From: Spirometra erinaceieuropaei
Lineage: Eukaryota; Platyhelminthes; Cestoda; Diphyllobothriidea; Diphyllobothriidae
Assembly: GCA_902702965.1 (NCBI GenBank)
Contig: CACRXP010000015.1
Span: 2,635,448-2,699,447 of the forward strand
Direction: 5' to 3'
Length of the DNA: 64,000 bases
A program made the position numbers and the translations under genes. This document shows positions 22,500-32,878 of this stretch, one piece after another; positions within the stretch are counted from its first letter, which is position 1; the number at the start of each line of letters is the position of its first letter. Below the pieces are notes generated by a model, which was not told the DNA's origin, made no database searches, and was given only the letters and a program-made list of their open reading frames with translations.

Positions 22500-24860
22500 T
22501 TATCATATTTGGGTCAAGTTTACCCGCCCAACCTACTGCGACGTCCGGAATCTACCAAATCTGATACAGTAAGCTGACTACCCAAGCATGATTTCCTAAG
22601 TTTTTCACAGTTGGACCGAAGTGAAAATTTCGTAGATTTTCAGGTGGCTGTGGACGAAAATAGTTCTCGTGTACATACTCCACCTACCTAGCTAACATTT
22701 CAAAACTATGCCTTCAGAACTTTTACCGCTTGTTTAGCACCATTAACTCATCGTATCCGCAAACAGCACCAGTTCCCTCTAGATCAAGCTTCAAGTTATC
22801 ATATAAGTTATTGACCATACAAAAGTACTTTCTGACTCATTCACCATTTTGCGCTTGCGATACACCCGAACTGCGCACGTATTCGAAAGATCTCCCCTGT
22901 TAGGTCATTCTTTCATTTTTTATTGGCTAAATCATTTTCGCGGGCAACTATGACTCGTTTAGCATGCTGCTAAGATAGGCTAGATATTAGTTATTGCCAT
23001 TCTTGGGTGAGTCAGAGATACCATCCGCGCTGACCTTTTGCCCCAGCTATATAACCTGGCGCCGAAGAGATTTGCATTTCTGTGAGTTAATTATGCTCCG
23101 ACACCGTCTTGCCAAGAAGGATGACGTTATTCGAGTAGTGTTTTGGAAGATGGGTGTTTGCCAGACGCGTCAGCCGCTGGAACGTTGCTTCGGCAGTACA
23201 GAAGCCGAATGAAATCGTCTCTGATTCAAGCAACTCTTGAGGGAGAATTAGGTCTTTGTGCTAGTCCCGAGGTTCGACCCCCTGTTAGTATCCTGCTTTG
23301 GGGTCTAGCTCCGGCTAAAGCGCCGAGTCTAAAAAATGTCTCTGATTCTAGCGACGTTCTGCCGACGGTATTCTACGCAGAAACGTAAATTGCCATCTTT
23401 TTGGGAACTGGTGTTTCTGAGGACGTCAATCGAGCAAATTGAGGGTTTATTTCAGTTCGTAGCATCCTTTCGATGAGATCTTTATTTCATTGTTGGACTG
23501 ATACTTGTCATGTCGGCTTTCAACTTGCCTGGTCAATGTCTCACCAACTTTGCCTAATGATTGTGTGTCGTTACTATAGAATTTGTAGCGCCGCTTATCC
23601 AATCCGACTCGCGCGCCGCGAAACAGCTTCTTAACGGTAGAGGAAATATTTTGACAAACAAATCTATGAGACCTCATATCGTCGTGCTGCTATGGTATGG
23701 TGATATTGACTCATACAGACTAATCTGTTAAGATTCCGAATTTCCCAGTTACCGAGACGGGTAGTTTGTCGTTTTAGACGTTAATAATCGTACAATGTAT
23801 CATTCACTTAATGGCAGTTTTTTAATACTCCATTCGGCACCTATTTCCACACGTTTAGACTCCACCTAAGCCAAATCCAAACGGCCTGATATCCTCAAAA
23901 GCAATCACTACTTCATTTAAGTACCTGGACTCCGACCAAATTATTAGCAAGCCCCCTCCCCATCCGTTTCCTGGCAATGCCTACATAATTTCGTCTTTGG
24001 GTGGGGGGGGGGCATTTTAATCCGTCCTGTGCCGTACAGGTGTAACCTCTTTCTTTCATCTCAGCACTAACTAACGTGCCCTTTTTCTCGGTTGAAATTT
24101 GCCCAGTGGCGGTGATAATTCCAGCCCTTTCGCCCATAATCACTTTCAACACTACTTTCCCGCTTGTATCCTAGTGATGTCTTCGTCAGGACCTCCCGGG
24201 CTTAAAGCCGGGCTTACTACAACGGCACATACAGCTTTTCACGTCGGAGGCCTAATTTATGATTTTCATTTGCCATGTTTATGATGTCCATGTTCTTACT
24301 ATGAGATAAGGCGACGAACAGTCGTTCAGGAGACTATCTCCTGGATGTATTTAAGTGGTTCATTTGGTAAGGATAATTTTAAAGTGCGGAGCTTGCTGGT
24401 CGCAGCCGCCCACCACTCATTAACTGGTACGTCAGACGCCCCGACGTCGTTCGTCGTCCGTTTTACCTGCATCATTGTGTTTACGGACGTTGTACTTGTG
24501 CCTCTGCTGTTGTCAATTGTAGGTATAAAGTTAGTATGCTTCATTTGTGAATTTCAGGACTTGTCAATTTTATGCACATGAAATAGCCACCGCACTTCGT
24601 CAAATGTTTGCCTGCATCTTTAAACAAATAGAAAATATTGTCTGGGTGTGGTTCCAGATCTGATGACGACAAAGCATGTTTCCAAATTAATTAGCAGGCA
24701 ATTACCTACTGTAAGCGGATCGATGCGCGAGTGTCCCGCGTGTAATTGTATTCTCAATCTTAACCGGTAGGGCGATCGGCTCGTGGCTTAGTAGCAATAC
24801 TTCTGACGTAATGCTCCTTCACCATCGTCCGAGTTGAGGCCTGACTGGCTACATATGTAT
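22500..24860. other. Intergenic, no supported feature
   Basis: Several short open frames have no recognised motif. A hairpin-forming CCCGGGCTTAAAGCCGGGCT lies at 24197-24216. Confidence 0.3.
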
Positions 24861-24867
24861 ATTATGA

Positions 24868-25165
24868 CAGTGGGCGCTCATCGATCAGGTTACGGAACAT
24901 GCTCGTTCCGTTGTGCCTTTGGGGTTGATACTAAAACCCTCGCAGGCAGTCGCACAGCGACTAGTAGTAGACATAGATGAGGTGGGGCCGACATAGACAA
25001 GGGAGACCGGAATGGCCATTTCTGGCTTATTAGCCGTCATCAGCTAGCCATACCCAACCCCAAGTGTGGATCACTTGAGATTCGAACCCGGGATCTTTGG
25101 TCATGGAGTTTGACACTCTACCATTGAGCCAGGGGCCCGTTGTCCTGTCGGTTGTGATGGGGAAT
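24868..25165 (-). repeat. tRNA/hammerhead repeat, unit 1 of a tandem cluster
   Basis: On the minus strand a tRNA-like head at about 25075-25135 has an A box (TGGCTCAATGGTAGAG) and a B box (GGGTTCGAATC). The hammerhead follows, and then the unit tail. The next copy begins about 309 bp further on: the GGGCGCTCA block at 24872 recurs at 25181. The tandem arrangement matches the period seen at 32.5 and 43.8 kb. Confidence 0.65.
25005..25049 (-). ncRNA. Hammerhead ribozyme motif in the tRNA-derived repeat
   Basis: On the minus strand it has CUGAUGA, stem II GGCU/AGCC with an AAUA loop, GAAA, and a two-pair stem III closing a GGCC loop. All core bases are intact. Stem I (GGCUAG/CCGGUC) has one mismatch and two G-U pairs, so folding may be weaker than in the copy at 32699. 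Confidence 0.5.
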
Positions 25166-25690
25166 ATCAATTATGGCAGTGCGCGCTCACCTATCAGGTT
25201 ACGGAACATGCTCGTTCCCTTGTGCCTTTGGGGCTCATACTAGAACCCTCGCAGGCAGTCGCACAGCAATAAGTAGTAGACATTGATGAGATGGAGCCGA
25301 CAGAAATGGCCATTTCGGTCTCCCTTGTCTCTGTCGGCTCCACCTCATATATGTATATATTTGCATGTTGAAAGGAGTGTTGACAAAGACCGGAGAAGCC
25401 AAGCTGGCCGTTTCTGTCTCAGCAATCGTCAATCAGCCACATCCAACCTTCAGATCTAGATGACCCGAGATTCGACCCAACTTCTTTGGCCGTTGGACTT
25501 TAAGTTCTGATCGCGACCGACAGGACGAACCCATGACTGAATGCTTGGTCGTTGAACTTAACGTCCAATGACCAGAGAATCCGGGTTCGAACACCGGGTC
25601 AGCCAAGGCTGGGGTTGGTCGCGGCTAGCTGACGACGAATAGCGAGCTAGAAGCGGTCATCACAATCTCCTTACTTCATTATACACCCCC
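25166..25690. repeat. Rearranged tRNA/hammerhead repeats in both orientations
   Basis: 25175-25520 continues the minus-strand cluster in broken form. 25550-25690 is a plus-strand copy with a B box (GGGTTCGAACACC) and a decayed hammerhead (core CUGACGA intact, GAAA changed to GAAG). At 25290-25345, GGAGCCGACAG and its complement CTGTCGGCTCC form an 11-bp stem around a further AAATGGCCATTT palindrome. Confidence 0.5.
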
Positions 25691-25699
25691 AGTGAAGCT

Positions 25700-26600
25700 T
25701 CACCGTATATGCGTTAGATGAAGGTTGCGGCCACACGGACTCATAGGACACGCTTATTGGGCTCTGTTGAGTCTGCCCTAATCCTTAGATGTTTCTTTGC
25801 ATGTGGCATGCCATGGACGGTGGCCGTCCCTCTGCGTCAGCCATTTCACCCGATCTCACCACTGACCGGTTGTCTGCCTCGAAAATCGAACGAGGGAGGA
25901 AAGTAGGTTTGATGGTGGCACTCACATATAAAAGATCAGAGAACTCCCGCCCCTTTTGATAAAGTCTGGTACACTTACAGTAGGGACCGGGTCGTATCTT
26001 ACACGCGTGGGCGAGCTGTTTAGTCCTGTCAACCACTGCACTCACGCTCACGTATTGTCGTCTTCACTTTGTCTTGCTACTGGAAGACGTGAGTGTTAGA
26101 AGGGAATGTGAGATAGGCGCAGCCAAAGTCTGTCTCGCTGTAGGCAAATTGATGTGCGAGTCGATGCTGGGCCCATCCCCCCGAGACAGTAGTTGGCCTT
26201 GTCGTTTTTGGCGGTTGAGTTATAATGTACGCTCAGAGAGTCGAATTTCCGACACGCAACTGTCAGTATCAAAGATTGAACGCATACTGACTACTTCGCG
26301 ATGTCTTGGTGTGTTTCTATTGTTTTTATGGATAGTAATTATTCACTGTTTGTTTATGTAGGCCCTTCTCTCTAAGAATTGGGCTTTTCTTTCGCATGCG
26401 ACTACTAAACTGCAGCCTTTTTCTTTCTGTGCGTTAAAGCACCGACAAAACGTGGGCTCGGTGGGTTCTTGATTCATTTCTTGGGAGAACCTGCCTAGAC
26501 AGTCAGTCTGTCAGGTAGAAATGGTGGATCGCACACGTCATAGTAAATTGGGCGGATAATTCCAACCCAACTATGGAGGACTTGGAGCATTCGGTCGGGG
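25700..26600. other. Intergenic upstream of the SSBP1-like gene
   Basis: No coding unit is supported. Promoter elements cannot be assigned from sequence alone; no clear TATA box lies close to the start codon. Confidence 0.3.
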
Positions 26601-26602
26601 TT

Positions 26603-26692
26603 TCGTAGCTCAGGTGGTTAGAGCGTTTGACTCTACCGCTGTCCTTCTGTCTCTGTCACGGGTTCGAATCTCGTCTAGCCCACATAATTTTT
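26603..26692 (+). repeat. tRNA-like sequence (SINE head or tRNA pseudogene)
   Basis: An A-box-like segment (TAGCTCAGGTGGTTAGAGC) and a B-box-like segment (GGGTTCGAATC) are correctly spaced for a tRNA. The T arm can form five pairs. The acceptor stem has only about five of seven pairs and no proper anticodon stem forms, so this is not a functional tRNA gene. It ends about 135 bp upstream of the SSBP1-like start codon. Confidence 0.5.
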
Positions 26693-26827
26693 CACTATTA
26701 ATAATTCAAGCAAAAGCCCCCCCCCTCTGCTAAGACCTTTTTCGTCCGGATATGTTTGCGAGAAAATGTTACTTTCGTTTTAGACTCTTGGCTTGTCACA
26801 CCTTCCAGCCCGTTACTCGACTGGACC

Positions 26828-27067
26828 ATGGTTCTTTGTCAAAAACTGCTACAGTACGCCCGGTGGCCCTGTTCCACCTCCCGTCCATGCACCCTGCTTT
26901 ATCGTCGCTTCTCTGTGTCGGAGGAGCCTGGAAGTACTGAAGTCTTAGGACTGAGCGATGTAGAAGATGTTCGCTCACCACCTGCCAAGGGGCTGGCAGC
27001 CCTACGAATCAATGAAGGTGGCAACATAAACAGAGCCGATCTGATTGGCACCGTCACGGAACTTAAG
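26828..27067 (+). CDS. SSBP1: Mitochondrial single-stranded DNA-binding protein, exon 1 (SSBP1-like)
   Basis: First coding exon, 80 codons. The ATG at 26828 lies in a good Kozak context (GACCATGG). Residues 1-28 contain Arg, Lys, Cys and Ser and no acidic residue, and end in YRRF followed by SVS. This is a typical mitochondrial presequence with an R-3 type cleavage site after Phe28. Residues 67-80 (NINRADLIGTVTELK region) match the first OB-fold strand of the SSB family (N-x-V-x-L-I-G-x-V-G). The exon ends AAG|GTGAGG, a strong donor in phase 0, and joins in frame to the exon at 29843. The family binds single-stranded mitochondrial DNA as a homotetramer and works with the replicative helicase and polymerase gamma; that role is known for the family and inferred here. 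A possible AG acceptor lies at 26807-26808, 19 nt before the ATG. Confidence 0.68.
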
Positions 27068-28859
27068 GTGAGGATACACCCAGTTTTCTTAAATCCCACA
27101 ATCCAGTCTCACGTCCAGTTGAGAGCTAAACCATCAGTTATGCGTTTAACTGGATTGCTGTGTCTGTCTCTGAACTGAGGTGGACTTGTGGACTTTTCAA
27201 ATAACAGCTTAGTCTGTTACCCATACATCTATCAGAAATACGTGTTATTGGGTTTTGAGACTGTCGCCCTTATCCTCTTCCACCCCGACTGGATGGCCCA
27301 CAAAAAGCGTTGGTAGGCTTCTAGTATTCGGTAAACGTGTCTTCCCTATCACTTTTTGATATTGGTCTGTCAAGGTGCAATGCCGACAACGAGGAGTTTC
27401 CCAAATCCAATTATTATTGAGGCAGTCTTTACTGCGACAGGTAGTGTACGAACGGTTCCGAGATCGGCGGTAGCCGAATCCCACCACGTTGCGAGTCAGT
27501 CGTTGTTCTGTCAACTCGAGGTGTGTGCGTGCGCCTGAGTCATGTCCGACTGCGGCCAATCCGTGAGGAAAAAGTGTTGATTGGTGCCATGGTATCTCTA
27601 AACCGAAAGGTTGCGTCGCACGCAACGGGCCGTTAGGAAGTCTTTGTCATAATCTGTGCTCTCCAATCGACTGCTTTATGCCGTTTTTCTGTACGCCGAC
27701 CGACCAGTTCGCTCAGCACGTGGTGTTTGCCACTTTCCCGCATGCCCACATCCCTCAATTTCTACCAGGCTGGAGCGAAAACTCGTTCACATTTTTGAAG
27801 TAGATTACTAAACAGACCTTGCCAAAGTATTATCTGTAAATATTGCTTAGCAATACCTTTTCATTCATATTAGTTTTTCTTCCACCTCGATCACTGAAGA
27901 GCGTAATCGAAATGCTTTGCTTTAGGAGTTTTATGAAGTTGTTGCTACTGACGTAACGAATAAATTCATCCAGAACACTTACAGTCCTGATATTTTGATT
28001 GAAAAGTCATGTAAAAAGTGGTTTTTCGCCTTGGGTAATTTAGACTACGAGACGAGCCGAAGAAAACATTTAACAACTTGTTTATTATTAAATATGTTTA
28101 TGAACAATGTCTTTTGCATTTTAATGAATGTTATAATGATGGAACGAATTTCCTTTCAAGTGTATTTGATGGGTACAGTGTCTGAGATTACCTGCACCGG
28201 CATAATTGACGCCGAAGACAGTCTGAAGTGTAACGAACTAATGCGACCCGAGAAACTGGCTTTCGGGTGTTTTGTAGTGCAGCACCGGAGCTCGCTAAAG
28301 ATCAAATAAACGTCCATACTGACGACTTCGGCCCACGTTTCCGGAATATTAACAACGGCGCCTCTTGCGCGCTATTTATGGCCTCGATCTCACTTCCATT
28401 CGGTTTTGGTGTGTATTTGTAACAACTAACTCGCTACTTACAGCCTTAAAGTAGGCAAACTATCATAGTTGAATTACATGTGCGTTTTCCATCTGTGCGA
28501 TCTTAAAGGTCGTAGCAGTTCATTGTATAGCTTTGTTAACGGGGGACGTTTTCATATTAAACAGAACTGGACTTCATTGCTCCCATAATTTGGACGTACC
28601 CTATGTGATTATATTGCTTTGTCGTATTTAGCCCCGAGGAATAACCTAGTCATATAGAGTATGAGCTGCTACTCACTAAACCTAGACAAAATCATGAGTC
28701 CAAAGCGTGAAGTAACTCTGTCGGATAGTAATCTCAATTCCTATACTTTTTTAAAGCGTTACTAAGATGTCAAAGTCTGCTCTCAAGCAGTATTACTAGG
28801 GAGTTCCTACACAGAAACGATGGTAGACAAAGCGTCACTGTTTCTGGCGCACTCATATC

Positions 28860-29230
28860 TTCCGGGATTCCCGAACAACACTTGCAACTACAACCGGCGA
28901 CACGACAGGTTGACCGTCGAAGTGACTACGTCCATCGCGTGATAGACTTGGGCTTCATATACCTCTCACCCTCTCTCCTCCCCTCACTCACCTTTCTCCG
29001 ACGACCGGGGATCGACTCAGTAGTTGACAAAGCTAAACATCCCATCTACGCGTTTCACACGATCCGGTCCCCGCTGTATTTACCAGGATACTATAAGAGC
29101 GACTCGGATCTTACATGCATAGAAGTGCCATAAAGACCGCATTAAGGAACAGTCATTATAGCCTGACTCATTCCTGGATTGCCCAGGCCGTTGGTAACTT
29201 TCTATGCCACGGCTCTTAGAAGAGGTGTCT
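28860..29230 (+). repeat. Diverged GC-rich dispersed repeat inside the intron
   Basis: The blocks CGACAGGTTGACCGTCG, a CTCTCTCCTCCCC pyrimidine tract and AGTGCCATAAAG...CCGCATTAA match 46535-46820 and 49990-50040 in the same order. Confidence 0.4.
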
Positions 29231-29534
29231 AAATGTCAATAAAAGACAGAGTATGCTGTTCGTTGAAGATACTTCACAGCGGAGGGTCTTGTTCGACATC
29301 GTGTCCATTGTGGGTCCACCTGTACCAAAGCAACTCTGGAATACGTGATAGTCATCGGGACATACGTAGGGCATGGCAGTCGTGCACCACTTCCCTGTGA
29401 AATCCTGACTTATTCCATTGTTATTTCTGTCTTGGTTTTTCAACATTGTTTGGAGTGACGTCTTGGCCCGCAGCCAGCGCTCGCCGCCAGTCACCTATGC
29501 ATCTCGACTCACATAAACACTTGCTGCCCCCCCC

Positions 29535-29750
29535 NNNNNNNNNNNNNNNNNNNNNNNNNNNNNNNNNNNNNNNNNNNNNNNNNNNNNNNNNNNNNNNNNN
29601 NNNNNNNNNNNNNNNNNNNNNNNNNNNNNNNNNNNNNNNNNNNNNNNNNNNNNNNNNNNNNNNNNNNNNNNNNNNNNNNNNNNNNNNNNNNNNNNNNNNN
29701 NNNNNNNNNNNNNNNNNNNNNNNNNNNNNNNNNNNNNNNNNNNNNNNNNN
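29535..29750. other. Assembly gap (N)
   Basis: 216 N characters lie between two C-runs, inside the SSBP1-like intron. Frames that cross it are meaningless. Confidence 0.99.
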
Positions 29751-29842
29751 CCCCCGCATACTTAACCATGCTGAGGATTTAAAGTAGAGATCGGCAGACT
29801 TTCTGATCGCAGTGCACCTGTCAATCCCATTTCCCCATTCAG

Positions 29843-30256
29843 CTCCTCGCCCGGCTTTCAAAGCCAGATTCTGAGTGGGCAACCCTCTTCCTACGGACCC
29901 GCATTCCCATCCTGAGTACAAATGATGCCTTGGATGCTGACTACACCAATGCTCCTCCCGACTCCGCCGCTGCGGTGGCCTACCTGCCCTTCCGCATGGT
30001 CAACTACTACAATCGGGTGCACGTTTTTGATCGCCGACTGCTGCCGCTTGTGCGACGCACCAAACCGGGCGATCGTATTTTTGTTACTGGGTTTATTTCC
30101 TACTACAAACCCACCCTCTCTGCCAGCTCACCTGAGGCCGCAAAGTATCGCAAGATCGGCGCTGTAGTGGCGGAGAGACTGATCCTACTGGGTCCCTCCA
30201 ACGAGGCCACTGAGCAGGAGGCGGATGTAGTGGAGGAGGCGGAGGATGTCATTTAA
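29843..30256 (+). CDS. SSBP1: Mitochondrial single-stranded DNA-binding protein, exon 2 (SSBP1-like)
   Basis: Last exon, 137 codons plus TAA, preceded by a pyrimidine-rich acceptor (TTTCCCCATTCAG, AG at 29841-29842). The reading frame continues phase 0 from exon 1, giving a 217-residue protein; human SSBP1 is 148 residues. Residues 81-102 continue OB strands 1-2 (LLARLSKPD, then ATLFLRTR). Residues 134-142 (NYYNRVHVF) correspond to the W-x-R-I-x-V-F strand of mtSSB, with Tyr in place of the usual Trp. Residues 151-170 (RRTKPGDRIFVTGFISYYKP) match the K-G-x-R-I-Y-V-E-G strand, and RKIGAVVAERLILLG matches the final strand. The C-terminus (201-217) is strongly acidic, 8 of 17 residues Asp or Glu, which is more like bacterial SSB tails than vertebrate mtSSB. 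I see no AATAAA signal close downstream. Confidence 0.7.
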   Translation, partial: LLARLSKPDSEWATLFLRTRIPILSTNDALDADYTNAPPDSAAAVAYLPFRMVNYYNRVHVFDRRLLPLVRRTKPGDRIFVTGFISYYKPTLSASSPEAAKYRKIGAVVAERLILLGPSNEATEQEADVVEEAEDVI

Positions 30257-31225
30257 ACTGACTATTTGCATTCGAACCATTGTATCGCATTTCCGATGTT
30301 TACTCCTATCAGTGCGCTCATTTATCTGACTCAGATTTCCCCCCCCCCCTTTATTATATTTTTCACGTCGAACAATCAATGCTTCCAGAGAGACAAAATT
30401 CACAAATCATTCCCCATTTTATATTCGACTATTTGGAACAAACATTCCTGACATCACTTAGTTCGTTTTTTGTGATTGTCAGGAGACGTTAATTGCTACC
30501 ACGAGTCTTGGAGTGAAATGGTTTTCGGTGTGAAAGTTGACAAAAAATGCTTCTGACATCACTAGATCTGGTAGATAATATGCCGTAAGGCCTACCCGAC
30601 AAAGCATATTCGTTGAATGGCGGTCTGTTTCCAGCTTCACTGTTGTACGAAGTTCCGCGTGCCGGGATTTGTCCGTTCGACAGTGACTGTCTTTACTGTC
30701 CTCGACAGTCGCAGCGACAACTTCGGAGTTGAATATCGCTTGGCCGTCGTGTCTGACGAGGTTTCATCCTGGCATAGCTTTGTTTGTCTCTGTTGCAGAT
30801 CACCTCGTCGCACATTACTGCAGTGACCGAAATAATAATCGCGACTCAACGGCGAATGCCACCGTAATAAAGTGTCATCCCCAAACTTAGAAGCGGTTTC
30901 TCAGACTACAGTAGCCTCACTTGCGCTTTCAGTAAGAGAGGAACTTCGGCTGACTCGTGCTGACGGCAGATGTGCTACGATGCCTCAGGAGCCCGGTAAT
31001 GCGCGTGAGTCCAGTAGGTCAGTGCCTCCGCCAGCGACAGTGTGTAATGGCTGTACCGGTACCCTGATCCTTGTAGTCTCGCCTGGCAAGTTCTCCATCT
31101 TCAAATTATGTGTTTGACACCCCTCCGCCCCCGTTACGATCGTAGGGGAGTCTGTCTCGCACACTTCAGTTCACGTTGCCTGTCGTTGTCAAGCTCCGTA
31201 AGTTGGACTTCAAGTGTTAGGAGAA
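30257..31225. other. 3' flank of the SSBP1-like gene
   Basis: It includes a C-run at 30340-30350 and no AATAAA. Two open frames at 30617-30826 and 30872-31117 have no recognised motif. Confidence 0.3.
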
Positions 31226-31249
31226 CTAGAGGAGCTCGGGAATTTGCAT

Positions 31250-31590
31250 GTCGACAAGTAGAAGCGCCACGGGGATGACCCTCTGCAGCTTGCCGACAGA
31301 GACAGGAGAGACTGTGGTGGCCGTTTCTGGCTCATTTATCGTCATCTGCCAGCCATACCTGACCCCAGATTTCGAGCACTTTAGATGCGGACCCGAGATG
31401 TTTGGTCGTGGAGTCAGACGCTTTACCACCGACCCACTGGCCCCTTGTCCTATCGGTTCCAGTCGGGAATATTGACGATGCTGGGCATGCCTGCACCGTT
31501 GGGCCTTGAGGCACAATCTAGATCCTACGGGGGCGGTCGCATGGCAACCGTGAATGTCTGTGGGAAGGAACGGGATGGGTATGTCCCGTA
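31250..31590 (-). repeat. Diverged copy of the tRNA/hammerhead repeat
   Basis: Minus-strand tRNA-like head near 31385-31450, then the GCCATACCTGACCCCAGATT block, then the hammerhead region near 31300-31365. The core box reads CAGAUGA in place of CUGAUGA, so the ribozyme is broken. Confidence 0.5.
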
Positions 31591-31599
31591 AACAGATCG

Positions 31600-32515
31600 G
31601 TGAACGCGCTTCCAAACTGTCATGTAATATCTGTCTGATTAGAACCTGGCAATCTCTGTTGGGAAGTGCTCCCGTCTACTAATCGCTGTGATGGAAGGTT
31701 TTCCCGGAATGTTTGGTCATTTATGGTGTTACATGCTTGCCTGTACCGATGCATTCGTAAGAAGCTCAACGGGCTGGGATTTCAAGGTCCCCTCTTGGCC
31801 AAACCTCATCGATGCCTACTGGTAGTTATGGTACTGAATAACTGTCGACTCATGGCTTGGGGTGTTCACTGGACAAGGGTGTGGCTTATGGCCGGGGTTA
31901 CTCACTCCGACGAACAGTTGTGCTAGAAGAAAATAAAGGACAGTATTTCTTTGTGCGTGCTAGAGAAGGAAGCAAAAGGAACTCGCGGTGGCTTTTGCGT
32001 GAGGGTGGTCAAGATGCCTTAAGGTCGTCATCGGAGTAAAAATTTCATTTAAATTCCTTAAATGGCCAAAATTGTGCTCCCTTTTAATTGGTGACAATAT
32101 GGAAGATCAGAATTTGTGGTGCCACGAAGTTCTTAGATGTCCAGCTCTTGCTCAACACAAATGCTCCCTACAGTAAGTAACCCCGGTCATAAACCATACC
32201 CTTGCCGTTCACTGCCTTTCGCACAAACGCAGCACCAAAGGAGACACGGGGTAACCATTTACGTTTCCGGTGGACTAGCTTGTGTTTTGGATCCGAACAG
32301 CAGACTAATCAAGTTCTGGTTAGCTGCTGCCCTTCCTACTGATCCTTGTACGACAAACTCCATTGCATCTATGTGTTTGTGGTATGGATTCCAGCACTTG
32401 CGAAGTGCGTATCATAACCCCAGTGCCATCTTTTCGCTCACTGTGGTTGGTGGAGTATGATAATCCTGATCTCGGTGAGAATGTTTCGGTAGAGGTAAAG
32501 AACTATCCCCCCCAA
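31600..32515. other. Intergenic, no supported feature
   Basis: Open frames up to about 107 codons (32137-32460) contain no motif I recognise. Confidence 0.3.
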
Positions 32516-32531
32516 ACAAAACATGCCCAGA

Positions 32532-32878
32532 ACGAGTGAGTTCCGTAGGAACGATCGGTGAGCGCCCCTAACATTTTATATTCCCGATCGAAAACCGACA
32601 GGGCAACGGGCTCGTGGCCCAGTGGTTAGAGGCGTGGACTTCTAACCAACAGGTCGCGAGTTCGAGCCTCGGGTGTTCCACACTTCGGGGTTGGGTACGA
32701 CTGGCTGACGACGGCTAATAAGCCAGAAATGGAAATTCCAGTCTCCCTTATCTTTGTCGGCAATATCATTCTGCCTATATCATGCGCCGCTGTGCGGCTG
32801 CTGGTTGGGCTCGAGGGAGAGCCCGTAAGGCACAACGGAGCGAGTGAGTTACGTATGAAAGATCGATGAGCGTCCCCT
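32532..32878 (+). mobile_element. tRNA/hammerhead retroelement copy with target duplication
   Basis: A 12-bp direct repeat (AACATGCCCAGA) flanks the copy at 32520-32531 and 32879-32890. The insert of about 347 bp is one unit of 308 bp plus about 40 bp repeated at its two ends: GAGTGAGTTCC...GATCGGTGAGCGCCCC at the start and GAGTGAGTTAC...GATCGATGAGCGTCCC at the end. Inside it are a tRNA-like head (A box near 32613-32632, B box near 32656-32668) and a complete hammerhead. The tRNA-like part resembles tRNA-Arg(UCU) by its GGACTTCTAA anticodon region. The target duplication implies insertion by a LINE-type machinery acting in trans. Confidence 0.65.
32699..32743 (+). ncRNA. Hammerhead ribozyme motif (complete) in the tRNA-derived repeat
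   Basis: Stem I is GACUGG (32699-32704) paired perfectly with CCAGUC (32738-32743). The core CUGACGA is 32705-32711. Stem II GGCU/AGCC closes an AAUA loop, with a C-A mismatch at its base. GAAA is 32726-32729. Stem III is A-U and U-A closing a GGAA loop. The predicted cleavage site follows U32737 (AUU). This is a type I arrangement like the schistosome Sm-alpha and animal retrozyme hammerheads. The C-A mismatch next to the core may reduce activity. Confidence 0.65.

Larger units (their letters stand above)
27068..29842 (+). other. Intron of the SSBP1-like gene
   Basis: GT at 27068-27069 and AG at 29841-29842 bound a 2775-base interval between two phase-0 exons. It contains the first assembly gap (29535-29750, set between C-runs), a diverged copy of the GC-rich dispersed repeat at about 28860-29230, and no other recognisable coding unit. 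The 104-codon open frame at 27995-28309 resembles no family I know. Confidence 0.6.

Noticed and set aside
26603..26692. Functional tRNA gene
   Set aside because: The anticodon stem cannot form and acceptor pairing is incomplete.
29421..29921. Open frames running through the first gap
   Set aside because: They are mostly N-derived unknown residues and lie in an intron; no motif is present on either side.
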